DNA of 64,000 nt from Streptomyces sp. STR69 (GCF_024519455.1 NZ_JALJRY010000004.1:124001-188000), one strand, 5' to 3'. Shown: positions 10,712 to 19,673, numbered from the stretch's first letter. Notes: generated by a model from the sequence alone, not told the origin. Translations and numbers: made by a program.

Positions 10712-12211
10712 TCAGTAGGCCCCCTGCCCGTGGATCACGGCACGCAAGGTCTTCCACAAGATCACTGTGTCCAGGGCGAGCGACCAGTCCTCCACGTACC
10801 GCAGGTCGAGGCGCACGGCCTCCTCCCACGGAAGATCGCTGCGCCCGCTGATCTGCCACAGGCCGGTGAGCCCGGGCTTGACCAGCAGCCGCCGCCGGAT
10901 GTCCGGGCCGTACTCGGCGGACTCCTCCGGCAGCGGAGGCCGGGGGCCGACGAGCGACATGGATCCGGTGAGCACGTTGAAGAGCTGCGGGAGCTCGTCG
11001 ATCGAGTAGCGGCGCAGCACCCCTCCCACCCGGGTCACCCGCGGATCCCGGCGGAGCTTGAACAGCAGGCCCGCGCCCTCGTTGCGCTCGGCCAGTGCCG
11101 CACGTGCGCTGTGGGCGTCGGCGACCATGCTGCGGAACTTCAGCATGGTGAACTCGCGACCGTCCTTGCCGACTCTGCGCTGGCGGTAGAACACCCCGCC
11201 CCGGCTGTCCATCAGCACGAACAGCGCGACCAGGATCATCAGCGGCGCGAACGCGATCAGCAGGATCGCGGCGCCCATCCGGTCGACGACCCCCTTGATG
11301 GCCCGGCGGCCTCCGGTGAAGGTCGGCATGCTGACCCGCAGCAGCGGTATCCCGAGGACCGCGTCGACGTGCAGCCGCGGGCCGGCCACCTCCATCAGCA
11401 CGGGGGCGACGATCATCTCGGCGTCGCTGCCTTCGAGGTTCCAGGCCAGCCGCTGCAAACGGTCCGGTGACCAGTGCGGGTCGGGTGTGACCGCGACGAC
11501 CCGGTAGCCGTCGTGGCGGACGTGCTTGGCGACGTCCTCCAGCAGGCCGATGACCGGCACCCCGTCCAACTGGTCGCCGTCGAGGGCGCCTTGGTCGCCG
11601 TCGACCCCGCGGCCGTCCGTCGTGCACACGGCCTCCACGCGCCAGCCGAGGTGCGGGAACTTGCGGGTCCGGCTGATCAGGTCGCGCACGGTTGCCGGGC
11701 TCCCGGCGGCGAGCACCGGTCTCAGACAGCGTCCTTCGTTGCGCTGTTTGTGCAGCCAGAGACGGAGCACATACCGCTCGGTCATGGTGACGATCGCGAT
11801 CGCGGGGATCGCGACGAAGATCCAGAGCTTGATGTTGCGCGAGGTCAGAGCGATCCCGCCGAGCGCCAGGACGACGGTCGCCGTGAACAGCGAGCGTCCC
11901 AACCGGCGGAATTCCTCGGCGCCTTGACCGAGTACGGCCGGAGACCACGAGCGGCTCACCGCCAGCGCGCCCAGCACCAGCAGCTGGGTGCCGAAGGCGA
12001 GAATGCCCCACTTCTCATGCCAGTTGGCCGCGTCCCGGGCCCCGAAGAAGTCGCCTATTCCCCCCACCACGCAGGCGGTGGCCACGGTGTCGCTGAAGAT
12101 CACGGTACGTCTGTACCGCTGTTCCCATTCGATCGCCGGCTGTCCGATCGCCCCGCTCGCCAGCCGTTCGCGCGCCGACGGAAAAGGCCCGACTATTCCC
12201 CCCTGCCGCAC
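10712..12211 (-). CDS. polyprenyl-phosphate sugar-1-phosphate transferase (polysaccharide-initiating enzyme)
   Basis: The N-terminal half has about four membrane helices and a central Rossmann-like region. The C-terminal bacterial sugar-transferase domain (about residues 285-499) begins with a fifth helix and carries GGVFYRQRRVGKDG, FTMLKFRSM, RRYSIDELPQLFNVL, MSLVGPRPPLPEE and KPGLTGLWQISGRSD. These are the conserved blocks of WbaP/CpsE-like enzymes, which move hexose-1-phosphate onto undecaprenyl phosphate at the inner face of the membrane. I prefer GTG 12211; an in-frame TTG at 12223 is possible. It is the first gene of the exopolysaccharide operon, so the promoter should lie in the long gap upstream. 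Confidence 0.92.
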   Translation of the reverse strand: MRQGGIVGPFPSARERLASGAIGQPAIEWEQRYRRTVIFSDTVATACVVGGIGDFFGARDAANWHEKWGILAFGTQLLVLGALAVSRSWSPAVLGQGAEEFRRLGRSLFTATVVLALGGIALTSRNIKLWIFVAIPAIAIVTMTERYVLRLWLHKQRNEGRCLRPVLAAGSPATVRDLISRTRKFPHLGWRVEAVCTTDGRGVDGDQGALDGDQLDGVPVIGLLEDVAKHVRHDGYRVVAVTPDPHWSPDRLQRLAWNLEGSDAEMIVAPVLMEVAGPRLHVDAVLGIPLLRVSMPTFTGGRRAIKGVVDRMGAAILLIAFAPLMILVALFVLMDSRGGVFYRQRRVGKDGREFTMLKFRSMVADAHSARAALAERNEGAGLLFKLRRDPRVTRVGGVLRRYSIDELPQLFNVLTGSMSLVGPRPPLPEESAEYGPDIRRRLLVKPGLTGLWQISGRSDLPWEEAVRLDLRYVEDWSLALDTVILWKTLRAVIHGQGAY

Positions 12212-12223
12212 TGAACCCCCCAA

Positions 12224-13156
12224 GGTCCCCAGTGGTGTTGACGTGGTCGCCGCACACTGTCACTCCCCTACGGGAGGCCCCCGCCCCCCGCACTGCAACT
12301 CCCCCGCGGAAGCCTCCGCTCCGCTGTTCCCCCTCGGGAAGCCCGCGCCCCCGGCGCCTGACGTCCCGGCCATGTCACTACTTCGCGAGCACCCCACCCT
12401 GGCGACATCGGACTCGCAGGTCCCACCAGACTCCTGAATCGCACGGGAACCCGTCGCGACCTCGGATGCTCTCCATGCCCCAAGCCCCCCTCGGGCCAAC
12501 AGAATTGATCACCCCCACGTCCGGCGCGAGAGACACAACTGCTGGCCATCTGCATCGCCGGACACATAGATCATCTTTTGTCGCCTGGTGTCACACCGTG
12601 CGAAGCAAGGTCAATCTAGACCATGTGTGCCCGCCTGGAGAGAGGTCTGTGTGGAATTTGTGCACAACATTTGACGCCGAGTCGATAGATCTGTGACTGC
12701 CCGCAGGTGCTTCGGTGACGCAAAACATGCCGTGTGCCCAGTGACGGTGGGAGTTCTCCGGACCGTTGGCACTGGCAATCAGAGGTGTCCGACACTGATC
12801 GACTGCACCGGGGAAGAGGACTTCACCGCTCCGGGTGCTGGTGAGGCTGTCGGCATGGTCGTGGGCATCGCCGTCGCCGCCGTTCCGGGACGATCGGGCG
12901 CGGTCGCCGGGCACCGGAGACGTCGAGGTGGGGGTGTCCGGTTCCAGCAGGCCCCAGCCGCCGCGGACGCAGTTGACGAATGGCGGGAAAGCGACGGACA
13001 CGAGGGTGTCGGAGGCCGTGGGGGCGGTGCCGGTCCAGCCGGGTGAGACGGGTCGGCGAGTGGACGTGACCGGGCTGGAGGGCGACGGAGAAGTGCCCGT
13101 TCCCGGGTGTTGCGCTTCTCGGCCTGCGGCCCACATGGCAGAGGACCGCGCGGTGT
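12224..13156. other. intergenic region upstream of the polysaccharide operon
   Basis: I find no gene in these roughly 930 bases; the open frames are not gene-like in composition. Bases 12250-12360 contain short imperfect hairpin repeats: CTCCC-CTAC-GGGAG, a CCCCCGCGG variant and TTCCC-CCTC-GGGAA, spaced about 40 nt apart. Bases 12560-12700 are locally AT-richer and are the most likely place for the operon promoter. No standard promoter could be fixed with confidence. Confidence 0.5.
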
Positions 13157-14116
13157 TCACGTCATCGGGCCGCGCCGGTGCTGTTCCATGATTTCTTCGG
13201 CCACGACCAGGTCCTGCCAGGACATTCCCACGCTCTTGAAGACCGCGGTGCGGTCCGGGGCGAGCGTGCGCGTGCCGCGGACGACGTCCGCCATCGGGAT
13301 CAGCCCGTCGGCGTGGAGGTGGCCCTCGCGGATCGCCAGGACGACGTCCCCGGCCTCGCGCAACGCCGTGCGTACGTCTTCGACCACGACGTTCGCGCGG
13401 GCCATCAGCGAACCGTCCAGCTCACGCACGTCCGGCTCATGGGATCCGACCGCGATGACGACCGTACCGTCCGTCAGGTGCGCGGAGTCGAACAGCGGCG
13501 TACGGGCGCTGGTGGCACAGACCACCACCTGTGCCCGTCCGAGCCGTACCGTCAGGTCCGGTGAGTCCGCGGCGACGACGGTGGTGCGGGGTGGCAGCTG
13601 CTCGCGGGCTCGGTCGGGGTGGCGAACCACATAGGTGACGTCGGCCGGTTCGACCGAGCCGCCGGCCCGGATCGCGTCCACGTGGCCGACCGCCTGGGGG
13701 CCCGCGCCGAAGACCACCAGCTCGATCGGCCGGGTGAACCGGGTGAGCAGCGGAGCGGTCGCCGCGACGGAGACGGCCGGCGTGCGAAGGTTCGTCACCG
13801 CGATCCCGTCCATGATCGCCCGCAGTTCGAGCGTCTCCGCGTCGAACAGCAGGTAGGCGCCCTGGATTCGAGGCAGTCCGCGGCCCGGATTTCCCGCGGC
13901 GAGCGTCACCGTCTTCAGGCCCACGGCGGAGGCCCCCGCCGACGGCATGAGCAGCAACTGGCCGCCGGCCACGTCGAGGACGGACCGTTCCAGGTCCGCA
14001 CTCGGCTCAAGTCCCGCCCGAAGCGCGCGGGTCAGCGCCGCTGCCGCCCGGTCCCGGGTCAGTGCCCGCTCGACGTCGTCGGCCGAGAGGATCGGAAGGT
14101 GCTCGAAAGATGTCAT
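13157..14116 (-). CDS. ornithine cyclodeaminase/mu-crystallin family imine reductase
   Basis: The 319-residue protein has the family's N-terminal domain and a Rossmann domain with VVFGAGPQAVGHVDAI. It keeps GLKTVTLAAGNP, around the substrate lysine of this fold. Many members next to proline-racemase-family genes are delta1-pyrroline-2-carboxylate reductases in trans-3-hydroxyproline or D-proline degradation; others make ornithine-derived proline. Here the upstream partner is exactly a proline-racemase-family gene, but only its last part remains, and its stop overlaps this ATG as ATGA. That favours the pyrroline-carboxylate/ketimine reductase role, although the pathway is probably broken. Confidence 0.85.
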   Translation of the reverse strand: MTSFEHLPILSADDVERALTRDRAAAALTRALRAGLEPSADLERSVLDVAGGQLLLMPSAGASAVGLKTVTLAAGNPGRGLPRIQGAYLLFDAETLELRAIMDGIAVTNLRTPAVSVAATAPLLTRFTRPIELVVFGAGPQAVGHVDAIRAGGSVEPADVTYVVRHPDRAREQLPPRTTVVAADSPDLTVRLGRAQVVVCATSARTPLFDSAHLTDGTVVIAVGSHEPDVRELDGSLMARANVVVEDVRTALREAGDVVLAIREGHLHADGLIPMADVVRGTRTLAPDRTAVFKSVGMSWQDLVVAEEIMEQHRRGPMT

Positions 14117-14304
14117 CGCAGCACGAATCCTGACGCGAGAGGATCCCTGGGATCAACAGTGAACCGACTCCAACCGCAGCGGTGGGCCACGCCGGTCACG
14201 CTCGCAACGGCGGCCTCGGTTCCGCCGTCCGCCGTGGTCTCGGCCACGACCGTGCAGACGAAGACGGTGACGTTGCACTGGTGAAGGTCACCGAGGGACT
14301 TCAC
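14113..14304 (-). pseudogene. proline racemase / trans-3-hydroxy-L-proline dehydratase family, C-terminal remnant
   Basis: About 50-60 residues remain. The segment VFVCTVVAETTADGG, followed by VTGVAHRCGWSRF and DPRDPLASGFVLR, matches the C-terminus of proline-racemase-family enzymes, which end in a similar F-x-x-D-P-x-D-P-L-x-x-G-F block. A full protein would be about 330-350 residues. The sequence upstream of 14304 runs straight into the Rieske gene with no sign of the missing catalytic cysteines. The remnant keeps its ATGA coupling to the imine-reductase gene, showing that the two were once an operon. Confidence 0.75.
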
Positions 14305-14364
14305 CTCTCTGCCGACGGTCCGGTGTCACTGTCTCCCTTTCCGGCGCCCGGAAGGGGACTCCGA

Positions 14365-14994
14365 TCAGAGGGCGATGCCCTTCACCGGGTCGGCCGGGAA
14401 CGCGCCGGCGATCCGCGGGTACGCCGCGTCCGCCTCGCCGAGCCGGGTGTCGAGCGGCTCCTGCGGCCGGACGGCGAGCTTGCGGTCGTCGCTGGTCAGG
14501 CATCGCCCGGTCGCCAACTCGAATTCCCACCCGTGCAGTTGGCAGGTCAGTACGCCGTCGGTGACGGTGCCGAAACGCACCAGGTCGGCTTTGAGATGCG
14601 GACAGCGGCGCTGGACCACGTGGCCGTCGGCGAGGGCGTACTCGTCGACCCCGGACGACTCCGCGTAGTAGCCCTCCGCATACGCCATCCGGGCCTGCGA
14701 CAGCGACTTGAAGAAGGTGTAGACGAATTCGTTGTACGACCCTGAGCGGGACGCCTCGAAGCGGCACGACAGGAACAGTTCGTTCACCCAGTCCTCGGCC
14801 CGGTCTCTTACGAGCCGCTCGATCAGGGGTCGTGCCGCGCGGAACCGGTAGCGGAACGGCCGGCCGTCGTGGGCGGCGATCTCGCGGCTCAGGAAGTCGA
14901 AGACGATCGACTCGTCGTCTCCACCGTCCACGGCCCCGACGTCGAGCAGGATGCGGCCGTTCACTCCGGCGCAGGTGTGGTTGGCGGTCCGCAT
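14365..14994 (-). CDS. Rieske [2Fe-2S] domain protein, C-terminal half of an MBL-Rieske gene split by an amber codon
   Basis: The frame carries a Rieske cluster motif, C-P-H (RRCPHLKADL) followed about 17 residues later by C-x-x-H (LTCQLHGWEFE). Before it lies a helical region rich in Trp and Arg. From the ATG at 14994 the product would be 209 residues. The same frame runs upstream without any other stop to the TAG at 15106-15108 that ends the MBL-fold gene, reading LLAYQQKTWPVIDRILGEL just after the stop. The two are therefore halves of one former 473-residue coding sequence. Whether this half is translated alone is unknown; no clear ribosome-binding site precedes 14994. Confidence 0.7.
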   Translation of the reverse strand: MRTANHTCAGVNGRILLDVGAVDGGDDESIVFDFLSREIAAHDGRPFRYRFRAARPLIERLVRDRAEDWVNELFLSCRFEASRSGSYNEFVYTFFKSLSQARMAYAEGYYAESSGVDEYALADGHVVQRRCPHLKADLVRFGTVTDGVLTCQLHGWEFELATGRCLTSDDRKLAVRPQEPLDTRLGEADAAYPRIAGAFPADPVKGIAL

Positions 14995-15105
14995 CAGCGG
15001 TTCGACCCACTCCTTGAGCCGGCCGAGCAGGTCCGAGCGGTCCTGCGGCAGCTCACCGAGGATACGGTCGATAACCGGCCAGGTCTTCTGCTGGTATGCC
15101 AGCAG

Positions 15106-15786
15106 CTACGGGCGCCGGTCCCGGATACGTGCGATCTCCTCATCCGGTATCTGTGTCACCGCGCACCCGTGCTCCGGGGTCAGTTCGACCGTGGTGCCGG
15201 TGAGGAACAGGTGCGCATTGTCCCTCCCGTGTTCGCGCAGAAAGTCCAGGAAGGCGAACTGGTCGGGGAACACGTTGGTGTCGTCCTGACCGAAGTCGTT
15301 GAGGTGGAACAGGTCCTCGTCCAGGAAACAGGGTGGACCCGCGAACGGCAGCACGTGCGACGCCTGGTACTGCTCGATGTAACTGAGCGCCCGCGCCATG
15401 CCGTTGAGGCGTTTGCGCTGCGCGCTGATGAGGACGCTCAGTCCGCCGTCCAGTTCCATGACCTTGTCGTTACGGGTCTGCACGAACCGGTGGAACCCGA
15501 GGTCGGCGAGGGCGTCGCGCAGATGCGGGACGGGACAGTCCGGCAGCAGCACTGTCACGTCCTTCGACATGTGCCGCTTCAGCCAGTCGGGGTCGAAGTG
15601 GTCGCGGTGCAGATGCGAGACGTAGAGGTAGTCGGCGTGGGTGAGCAGGCCGGGATCGATGCCCGTGTTGTCGGGGAACGGTACCCAGGAACCGAAGTAG
15701 GCCGGGGTGAACCAGGGGTCGCAGACGATCCGTCCGGCGGCCGTCTCCAGCAGCAGGCCGGCATGGCCGATGGAAGTGATGCGCAT
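15106..15786 (-). CDS. MBL-fold metallohydrolase (UlaG/CMAH-like), N-terminal half of the amber-split gene
   Basis: The ATG at 15786 has AAGGAG upstream. The 226-residue product shows a metallo-beta-lactamase fold of the UlaG/RomA type: GHAGLLLE, then CDPWF, and the metal site YVSHLHRDHFD (H-x-H-x-D-H). It ends at a TAG at 15106-15108. Reading on in the same frame leads directly into the Rieske domain. In CMP-sialate-hydroxylase-like proteins an MBL-type domain and a Rieske domain occur in one chain, so a fused redox enzyme is the likely ancestral state. The truncated product keeps its metal ligands but loses the iron-sulfur domain. Confidence 0.8.
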   Translation of the reverse strand: MRITSIGHAGLLLETAAGRIVCDPWFTPAYFGSWVPFPDNTGIDPGLLTHADYLYVSHLHRDHFDPDWLKRHMSKDVTVLLPDCPVPHLRDALADLGFHRFVQTRNDKVMELDGGLSVLISAQRKRLNGMARALSYIEQYQASHVLPFAGPPCFLDEDLFHLNDFGQDDTNVFPDQFAFLDFLREHGRDNAHLFLTGTTVELTPEHGCAVTQIPDEEIARIRDRRP

Positions 15787-15897
15787 GGCGCAGGGGCTCC
15801 TTGCCTCGGTCTGTGGGGTGGGCGGGGTCGCCCGTCGTGGCGGGACGTCGTCATCCGCGGCGTGGCATGCGTGTGTGTCGGCAGTGCGAGGCCGACT

Positions 15898-17154
15898 TCA
15901 GGTGGGGCAGGTCATCAGGCCGGCCGCCTGCTTCGCCACGAGGACGCGCCGCACACTCGCGTCGACACGGGTCCGTAGCGCCGGGTCGGACCGCATCGCG
16001 TCGAGGACGGCGGAGGTCATGGCAGGTACGTCGTCGGTGCTCACCGTCACGATGAGGTCCCCGCCCGCCCGCAGGAACGCCAATGCCCGATGTCCCGGCG
16101 GAACGGCCTGGACGGCGACGGCGTTGCCGAGGTCGTCGGAGACGACGACGCCGTCGAAGCCCAGGTCCTTGCGGAGCATTCCGTCGATCACGGTGGTCGA
16201 GAACACGGCTTGGTGCGCCGGATCGATGCGTGTGTAGGTCGCGAGCGACACCATGACGAACCGTGCGCCGGCGGCGATTCCGGTGCGGAAGGAGCTCAGA
16301 TCCAGCGCGTCGCGGGTCAGCGTCGTGTCCGTGACACCGGCCGTGGTGTCGGTGTTGTCCCGGACCCGGCCGAGCCCCGGGAAGTGCTTGAGCGTGGTGA
16401 GGACGTGCGCCTGGCCGAATCCCCGGACGAAGGCGCCGTCCTGACCGCCCACCGTCTCCGCACCGGAACCGAACTGCCGGTCGTACCGGCCGATCGGGCC
16501 GTTGGCCCGGCCGATCGAGACGGGCACCACGTCCGCGACCGGGGCGAGATCGAGGCGCACGCCCGCCTCGTGCAGTTCCTCCGCCCAGACGGCCGCCTGC
16601 TGCTGCAGCCGGGACGCGGTCCACCCGCCCTGCACCTGGGCACTCGGGATCTCGGTGAATCCCGCCCCGCTCAACTGCTGGACCTGCCCGCCCTCCTGGT
16701 CCGTGGCGACCAGGGTGCCGACCGTGGCGTGAGCCACCGGCAGGTCGAGCCGCCCCATTTCGCCCACAACCCCCCGTACGCTGCTCAGCCCGGACCGAAC
16801 GGGACCCATGAGAATGACCGAACCGACGTCGTGACGTTTCAGCACCGCCACCTGCGCCCGCTCGGTGGCAACGGTGGTGCCCGGCCCCGCCGAGACCGCA
16901 CCCATGAACAGCTGGCCGACCCGCTGCGACCGGCTCATGCCGGCCAGGACATGACCAGCGCAGGAGGAAGCGGCATGGGAGGCTCCGGCCGTGGGCGCGG
17001 CGGAGGCGAACCGGTCGGAGGTATCGGCTCCGGGCCGTACGTCACCGCAGCCGACTGCGGCGACGGCCGTCACCGCCAGCACGATGAGCAACCGGGGAAC
17101 CCGCGTCAACCGCGCGCGCCGGACCGTACGCTCCGGGTCTTCCGAGATCTTCAC
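15898..17154 (-). CDS. glycoside hydrolase family 3 lipoprotein (beta-N-acetylhexosaminidase-like)
   Basis: GTG 17154 is chosen because AGGAGCG lies just upstream. The 418-residue product begins with a basic n-region and a hydrophobic core ending in the lipobox AVAAVGC, so it should be an exported lipoprotein. The GH3 N-terminal barrel is clear: FMGAVSAG, LVATDQEGGQVQQL, the KHFPGLGRVRDNTD motif of the NagZ-type branch, and VVSDDLG containing the predicted nucleophile Asp. The His normally found in KHFPGHG is Leu here. A single-domain GH3 of this length usually removes beta-linked N-acetylglucosamine from muropeptides or glycoproteins. Confidence 0.9.
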   Translation of the reverse strand: MKISEDPERTVRRARLTRVPRLLIVLAVTAVAAVGCGDVRPGADTSDRFASAAPTAGASHAASSCAGHVLAGMSRSQRVGQLFMGAVSAGPGTTVATERAQVAVLKRHDVGSVILMGPVRSGLSSVRGVVGEMGRLDLPVAHATVGTLVATDQEGGQVQQLSGAGFTEIPSAQVQGGWTASRLQQQAAVWAEELHEAGVRLDLAPVADVVPVSIGRANGPIGRYDRQFGSGAETVGGQDGAFVRGFGQAHVLTTLKHFPGLGRVRDNTDTTAGVTDTTLTRDALDLSSFRTGIAAGARFVMVSLATYTRIDPAHQAVFSTTVIDGMLRKDLGFDGVVVSDDLGNAVAVQAVPPGHRALAFLRAGGDLIVTVSTDDVPAMTSAVLDAMRSDPALRTRVDASVRRVLVAKQAAGLMTCPT

Positions 17155-17379
17155 TGCGCTCCTGTGCAAGGCGAGTGCCGTCCGGCGCCTGTGCGTGCGC
17201 CGCTGTCCACTCAGTGAGTTGTGCGGCTCACAGGAAAAGTTCGGTGACCTCACTCACAACCGACATGACCCCGCTCGTGGACCCGCCCGCATGCCGGCCG
17301 AAGACCTCTCCCGCGGCCGACTGTCCGACAGCACGGCGACGGCCTGGACTGCGTCGTGGAGACCGTCGCCGTACTGTCG

Positions 17380-17490
17380 GCAGCCCGCCTGAGCGAACGC
17401 GTCTTCTACGTACGCTGCACGCTCTCCGCGATCGACAACAACCAGCTCGTCATCACCACGCCCAAGACCCGCTCCAGCAAGAACTGGTCA
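17380..17490 (+). pseudogene. tyrosine recombinase (integrase) fragment
   Basis: The frame reads VFYVRCTLSAIDNNQLV and then ITTPKTRSSKNW. This resembles the core of phage/plasmid tyrosine integrases, where a beta-hairpin is followed by a T-x-P-K-T-x-x-S-x-R block ahead of the catalytic domain. The rest of the integrase, including the R-H-R-Y residues, is absent. It lies just ahead of an orphan membrane protein in a 500-bp stretch otherwise without genes. The call rests on one short segment and could be wrong. Confidence 0.45.
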
Positions 17491-17673
17491 GTGCCCAGCG
17501 TATTGAGACGAGTAAAGGAGTCCGTGTGGTCAGGCTTCCGCCGGACAGCGTCGTTTGGACCTCAACCGCCAAGATTCGCCGATGAGTTGGCGTGCTCGCG
17601 GGCATTGACGGTCTCCGTCCGTGCTGTTCGGATTGGCAGTCGGGGTTTCCCTCATCGCTGGCGTGGGGTGTCG

Positions 17674-19320
17674 ATGTCGATCGGGTGGGGTGACGTACCG
17701 GGTTGGCTGTCGGCACTCGGCTCCGTGTTCGCGCTGGGGTTCGCCGCTGTCGCTGTCGTGGTCACGCGCCGTACGTACCAGATCGAGTCGGAACGCGACC
17801 GCGTCGATGCGGAGGCCCGAGAGGTTCAAAGATCCTTCTCCCGGAGGTCTCAGGCCGGGCTCGTATCGGCCTGGTGGGGGCAGTCCCGAGACGGGCAGTG
17901 GGGCGCGTTCGTACGCAACACCTCGGAGATTCCGATCTATCAGGCGTATCTGACGGTGTTGGGTCTGGACGACCACTCCGACGACATCAAGTTTCACTAC
18001 CTTGTGGTACCGCCGTCGAACGAGGCACTGTTCCGCCCGGTGAGCACCGGCCAGTCGGCGCAGGGGACAACCGCCCGTCGCGTGAAACTCAGCTTTACGG
18101 ACTCGGCCGGTGTGCGCTGGCTGCGCAACCAGTACGGCAGCCTGAGCGAACTTCAGCCGAACCTGCTCATCGAGGCCGACCCGCTCCGCGCGGGAGTACT
18201 CGCCCAGTTCGAGTCCGACTTCCTGGCGACCTACGGAGTCGCGGTCGCCTTCGACACGGACACCGCCGGTCTCCCCCAACAGCAGTTTGTGGCCGGACTC
18301 CAAAACCCTTCCACGACCGACGCGCTGATCTGCCCGCATGACTGGATCGGAGATCTGATCTCCCGTGACCTGGTCGAGCCGACTGTCCTGGCCGCCGAAC
18401 ATCAGAGCGTCTTCCCCGCCTGGGCACTGTCCGCGCTGACCGTCGGCGGACGTCTGTACGGGATACCGACGAGCGTGGACACCGTCGCGCTGATTCGCAA
18501 CACGCACCTTGCGCCACAACCACCCGAAACCCTGGACGAGTTGATCGCCACAGGCAGCGCACTACGCAACGCCGGCCGCGTGAGCAGCGTATTCACGGTG
18601 CGAGTCGGTGAGCACGGCGATCCCTTCCAGATCTGGCCCCTGTTCACCAGCGCCGGCGGCTGGCTCTTCGGCAGGACGTCCGACGGCGAGTGGGATCCGA
18701 CACGCATCGGCTTGGCCACTCCGGAATCCATCGCCGCGTTCGAACGGCTGGGGGAACTCGGTGAGTCCGGCGCAGGACTGCTTCGTCGGTCGATGGACCG
18801 CGATGAAGCCTTCGAGCTCTTTGCGACAGCCCGTAGCCCCTACCTGATCAGTTCCTCGGATGCCCTGCGGCGCCTTCAGCACAGCGAGATCCCGATCGCG
18901 GTCAGTGCGGTGCCACCGTTCGCCGACGGCGCGCCAGCCTCGGCCTTGACTCTGGTTCACGGCCTGGTCATGGCGAAACGCGGCCCCAACAAGATCATTG
19001 CCCATGACCTTTTCGCTGACTACCTGACCCACAACCATGTCATGACGGCCTTGTCCAACGGCATCGTCGCACCGGTTGCGCTGGCCGGCGCCAGCGCCGC
19101 GGACACCGCGATCCAACAGTTCCTGGAACTCTGCGAACGGGGAACACCGATACCACTGTTTCCGCAGATGGACGCGGTCTGGCGAGTCCTGGAAGAAGCA
19201 GAGGTCGCCATCATCGCCGGAGCGCCGGCCGACACGACCGCGAGGCAATCCGCCGCGAGCGTGACCGCGATCTTCAGGTCCGAGGAGGGAGACCCGCATG
19301 GCCGACCCGTGGTGCGGTAG
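17674..19320 (+). CDS. membrane-anchored protein with MalE-like solute-binding domain
   Basis: This 548-residue protein (ATG 17674; GTG 17668 also possible, no strong ribosome-binding site) has three parts. Residues about 6-30 form one membrane helix (WLSALGSVFALGFAAVAVVV), followed at once by TRR and a charged helix. Residues about 60-165 form a beta-rich domain of a type seen in many actinobacterial orphan proteins (VSAWWG..WGAFVRNTSEIPIYQAY). Residues about 185-530 resemble family 1 ABC solute-binding proteins of the maltose type (DALICPHDWIGDLISRDLVEP, YGIPTSVDTVALIRNTHLAP). The positive charges after the helix predict a cytoplasmic C-terminus, unusual for a binding protein. No permease or ATPase gene is adjacent. 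Function unknown. Confidence 0.8.
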   Translation: MSIGWGDVPGWLSALGSVFALGFAAVAVVVTRRTYQIESERDRVDAEAREVQRSFSRRSQAGLVSAWWGQSRDGQWGAFVRNTSEIPIYQAYLTVLGLDDHSDDIKFHYLVVPPSNEALFRPVSTGQSAQGTTARRVKLSFTDSAGVRWLRNQYGSLSELQPNLLIEADPLRAGVLAQFESDFLATYGVAVAFDTDTAGLPQQQFVAGLQNPSTTDALICPHDWIGDLISRDLVEPTVLAAEHQSVFPAWALSALTVGGRLYGIPTSVDTVALIRNTHLAPQPPETLDELIATGSALRNAGRVSSVFTVRVGEHGDPFQIWPLFTSAGGWLFGRTSDGEWDPTRIGLATPESIAAFERLGELGESGAGLLRRSMDRDEAFELFATARSPYLISSSDALRRLQHSEIPIAVSAVPPFADGAPASALTLVHGLVMAKRGPNKIIAHDLFADYLTHNHVMTALSNGIVAPVALAGASAADTAIQQFLELCERGTPIPLFPQMDAVWRVLEEAEVAIIAGAPADTTARQSAASVTAIFRSEEGDPHGRPVVR

Positions 19321-19359
19321 CAGCCCTGTTCAGCCTCGTCGTCCCATGACAGCTCGTCA

Positions 19360-19673
19360 GTGCAACTGGTGGGCCGCTTCAGCTTGTTGGGGCTGCCGTC
19401 CTTTCTGTACGCGTTCACGTTCGACACCACCCGCACGCTGGTCAACCTGCTCTGCAAGGGAGTCTTCGAGCGCTGTCCGCACACCGACGGCACCCTGCCG
19501 TTCGTCTCCTACCGCACCAGCCTGCTGACCGTGACGCCGGCAGTCGCCCAGCAGCTGGTATCGCCGGACTGGACGAGACGTTCACCCCGGCCGAGCGGCT
19601 GACCGTCGAACTGTCCAACGCCCTGGCCCGGTTCACGCCCCTGGCCGCAAGGATCGGCGCCGAGTCGTCCTGA
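19360..19673 (+). pseudogene. amidohydrolase family (PF04909-type) remnant
   Basis: The frame includes FLYAFTFDTTRTLVNLL, CKGVFERCP and TLPFVSYRTSLL. This matches the region of amidohydrolase-2 proteins where F-x-x-D-T-T-R-x-x-x-x-L is followed by G-V-x-x-R-x-P and a loop ending in L-P. The intact enzyme at 25083-26129 has DFLLDTTRAAYLLVRNGVVRRYP at the equivalent place. The metal-binding His residues are missing and the frame breaks near 19590. It is a relic between the solute-binding-like gene and the dioxygenase gene. Confidence 0.55.

Noticed and set aside
12591..13160. Possible 189-codon gene on the minus strand upstream of the polysaccharide operon
   Set aside because: No ribosome-binding site or family signature, unusual composition, and a competing frame on the other strand of equal quality.
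17254..17673. N-terminal extension of the MalE-like protein back to 17356
   Set aside because: The open frame includes the integrase-like fragment and low-complexity Arg-rich sequence; the membrane helix and good codon use begin at 17674.
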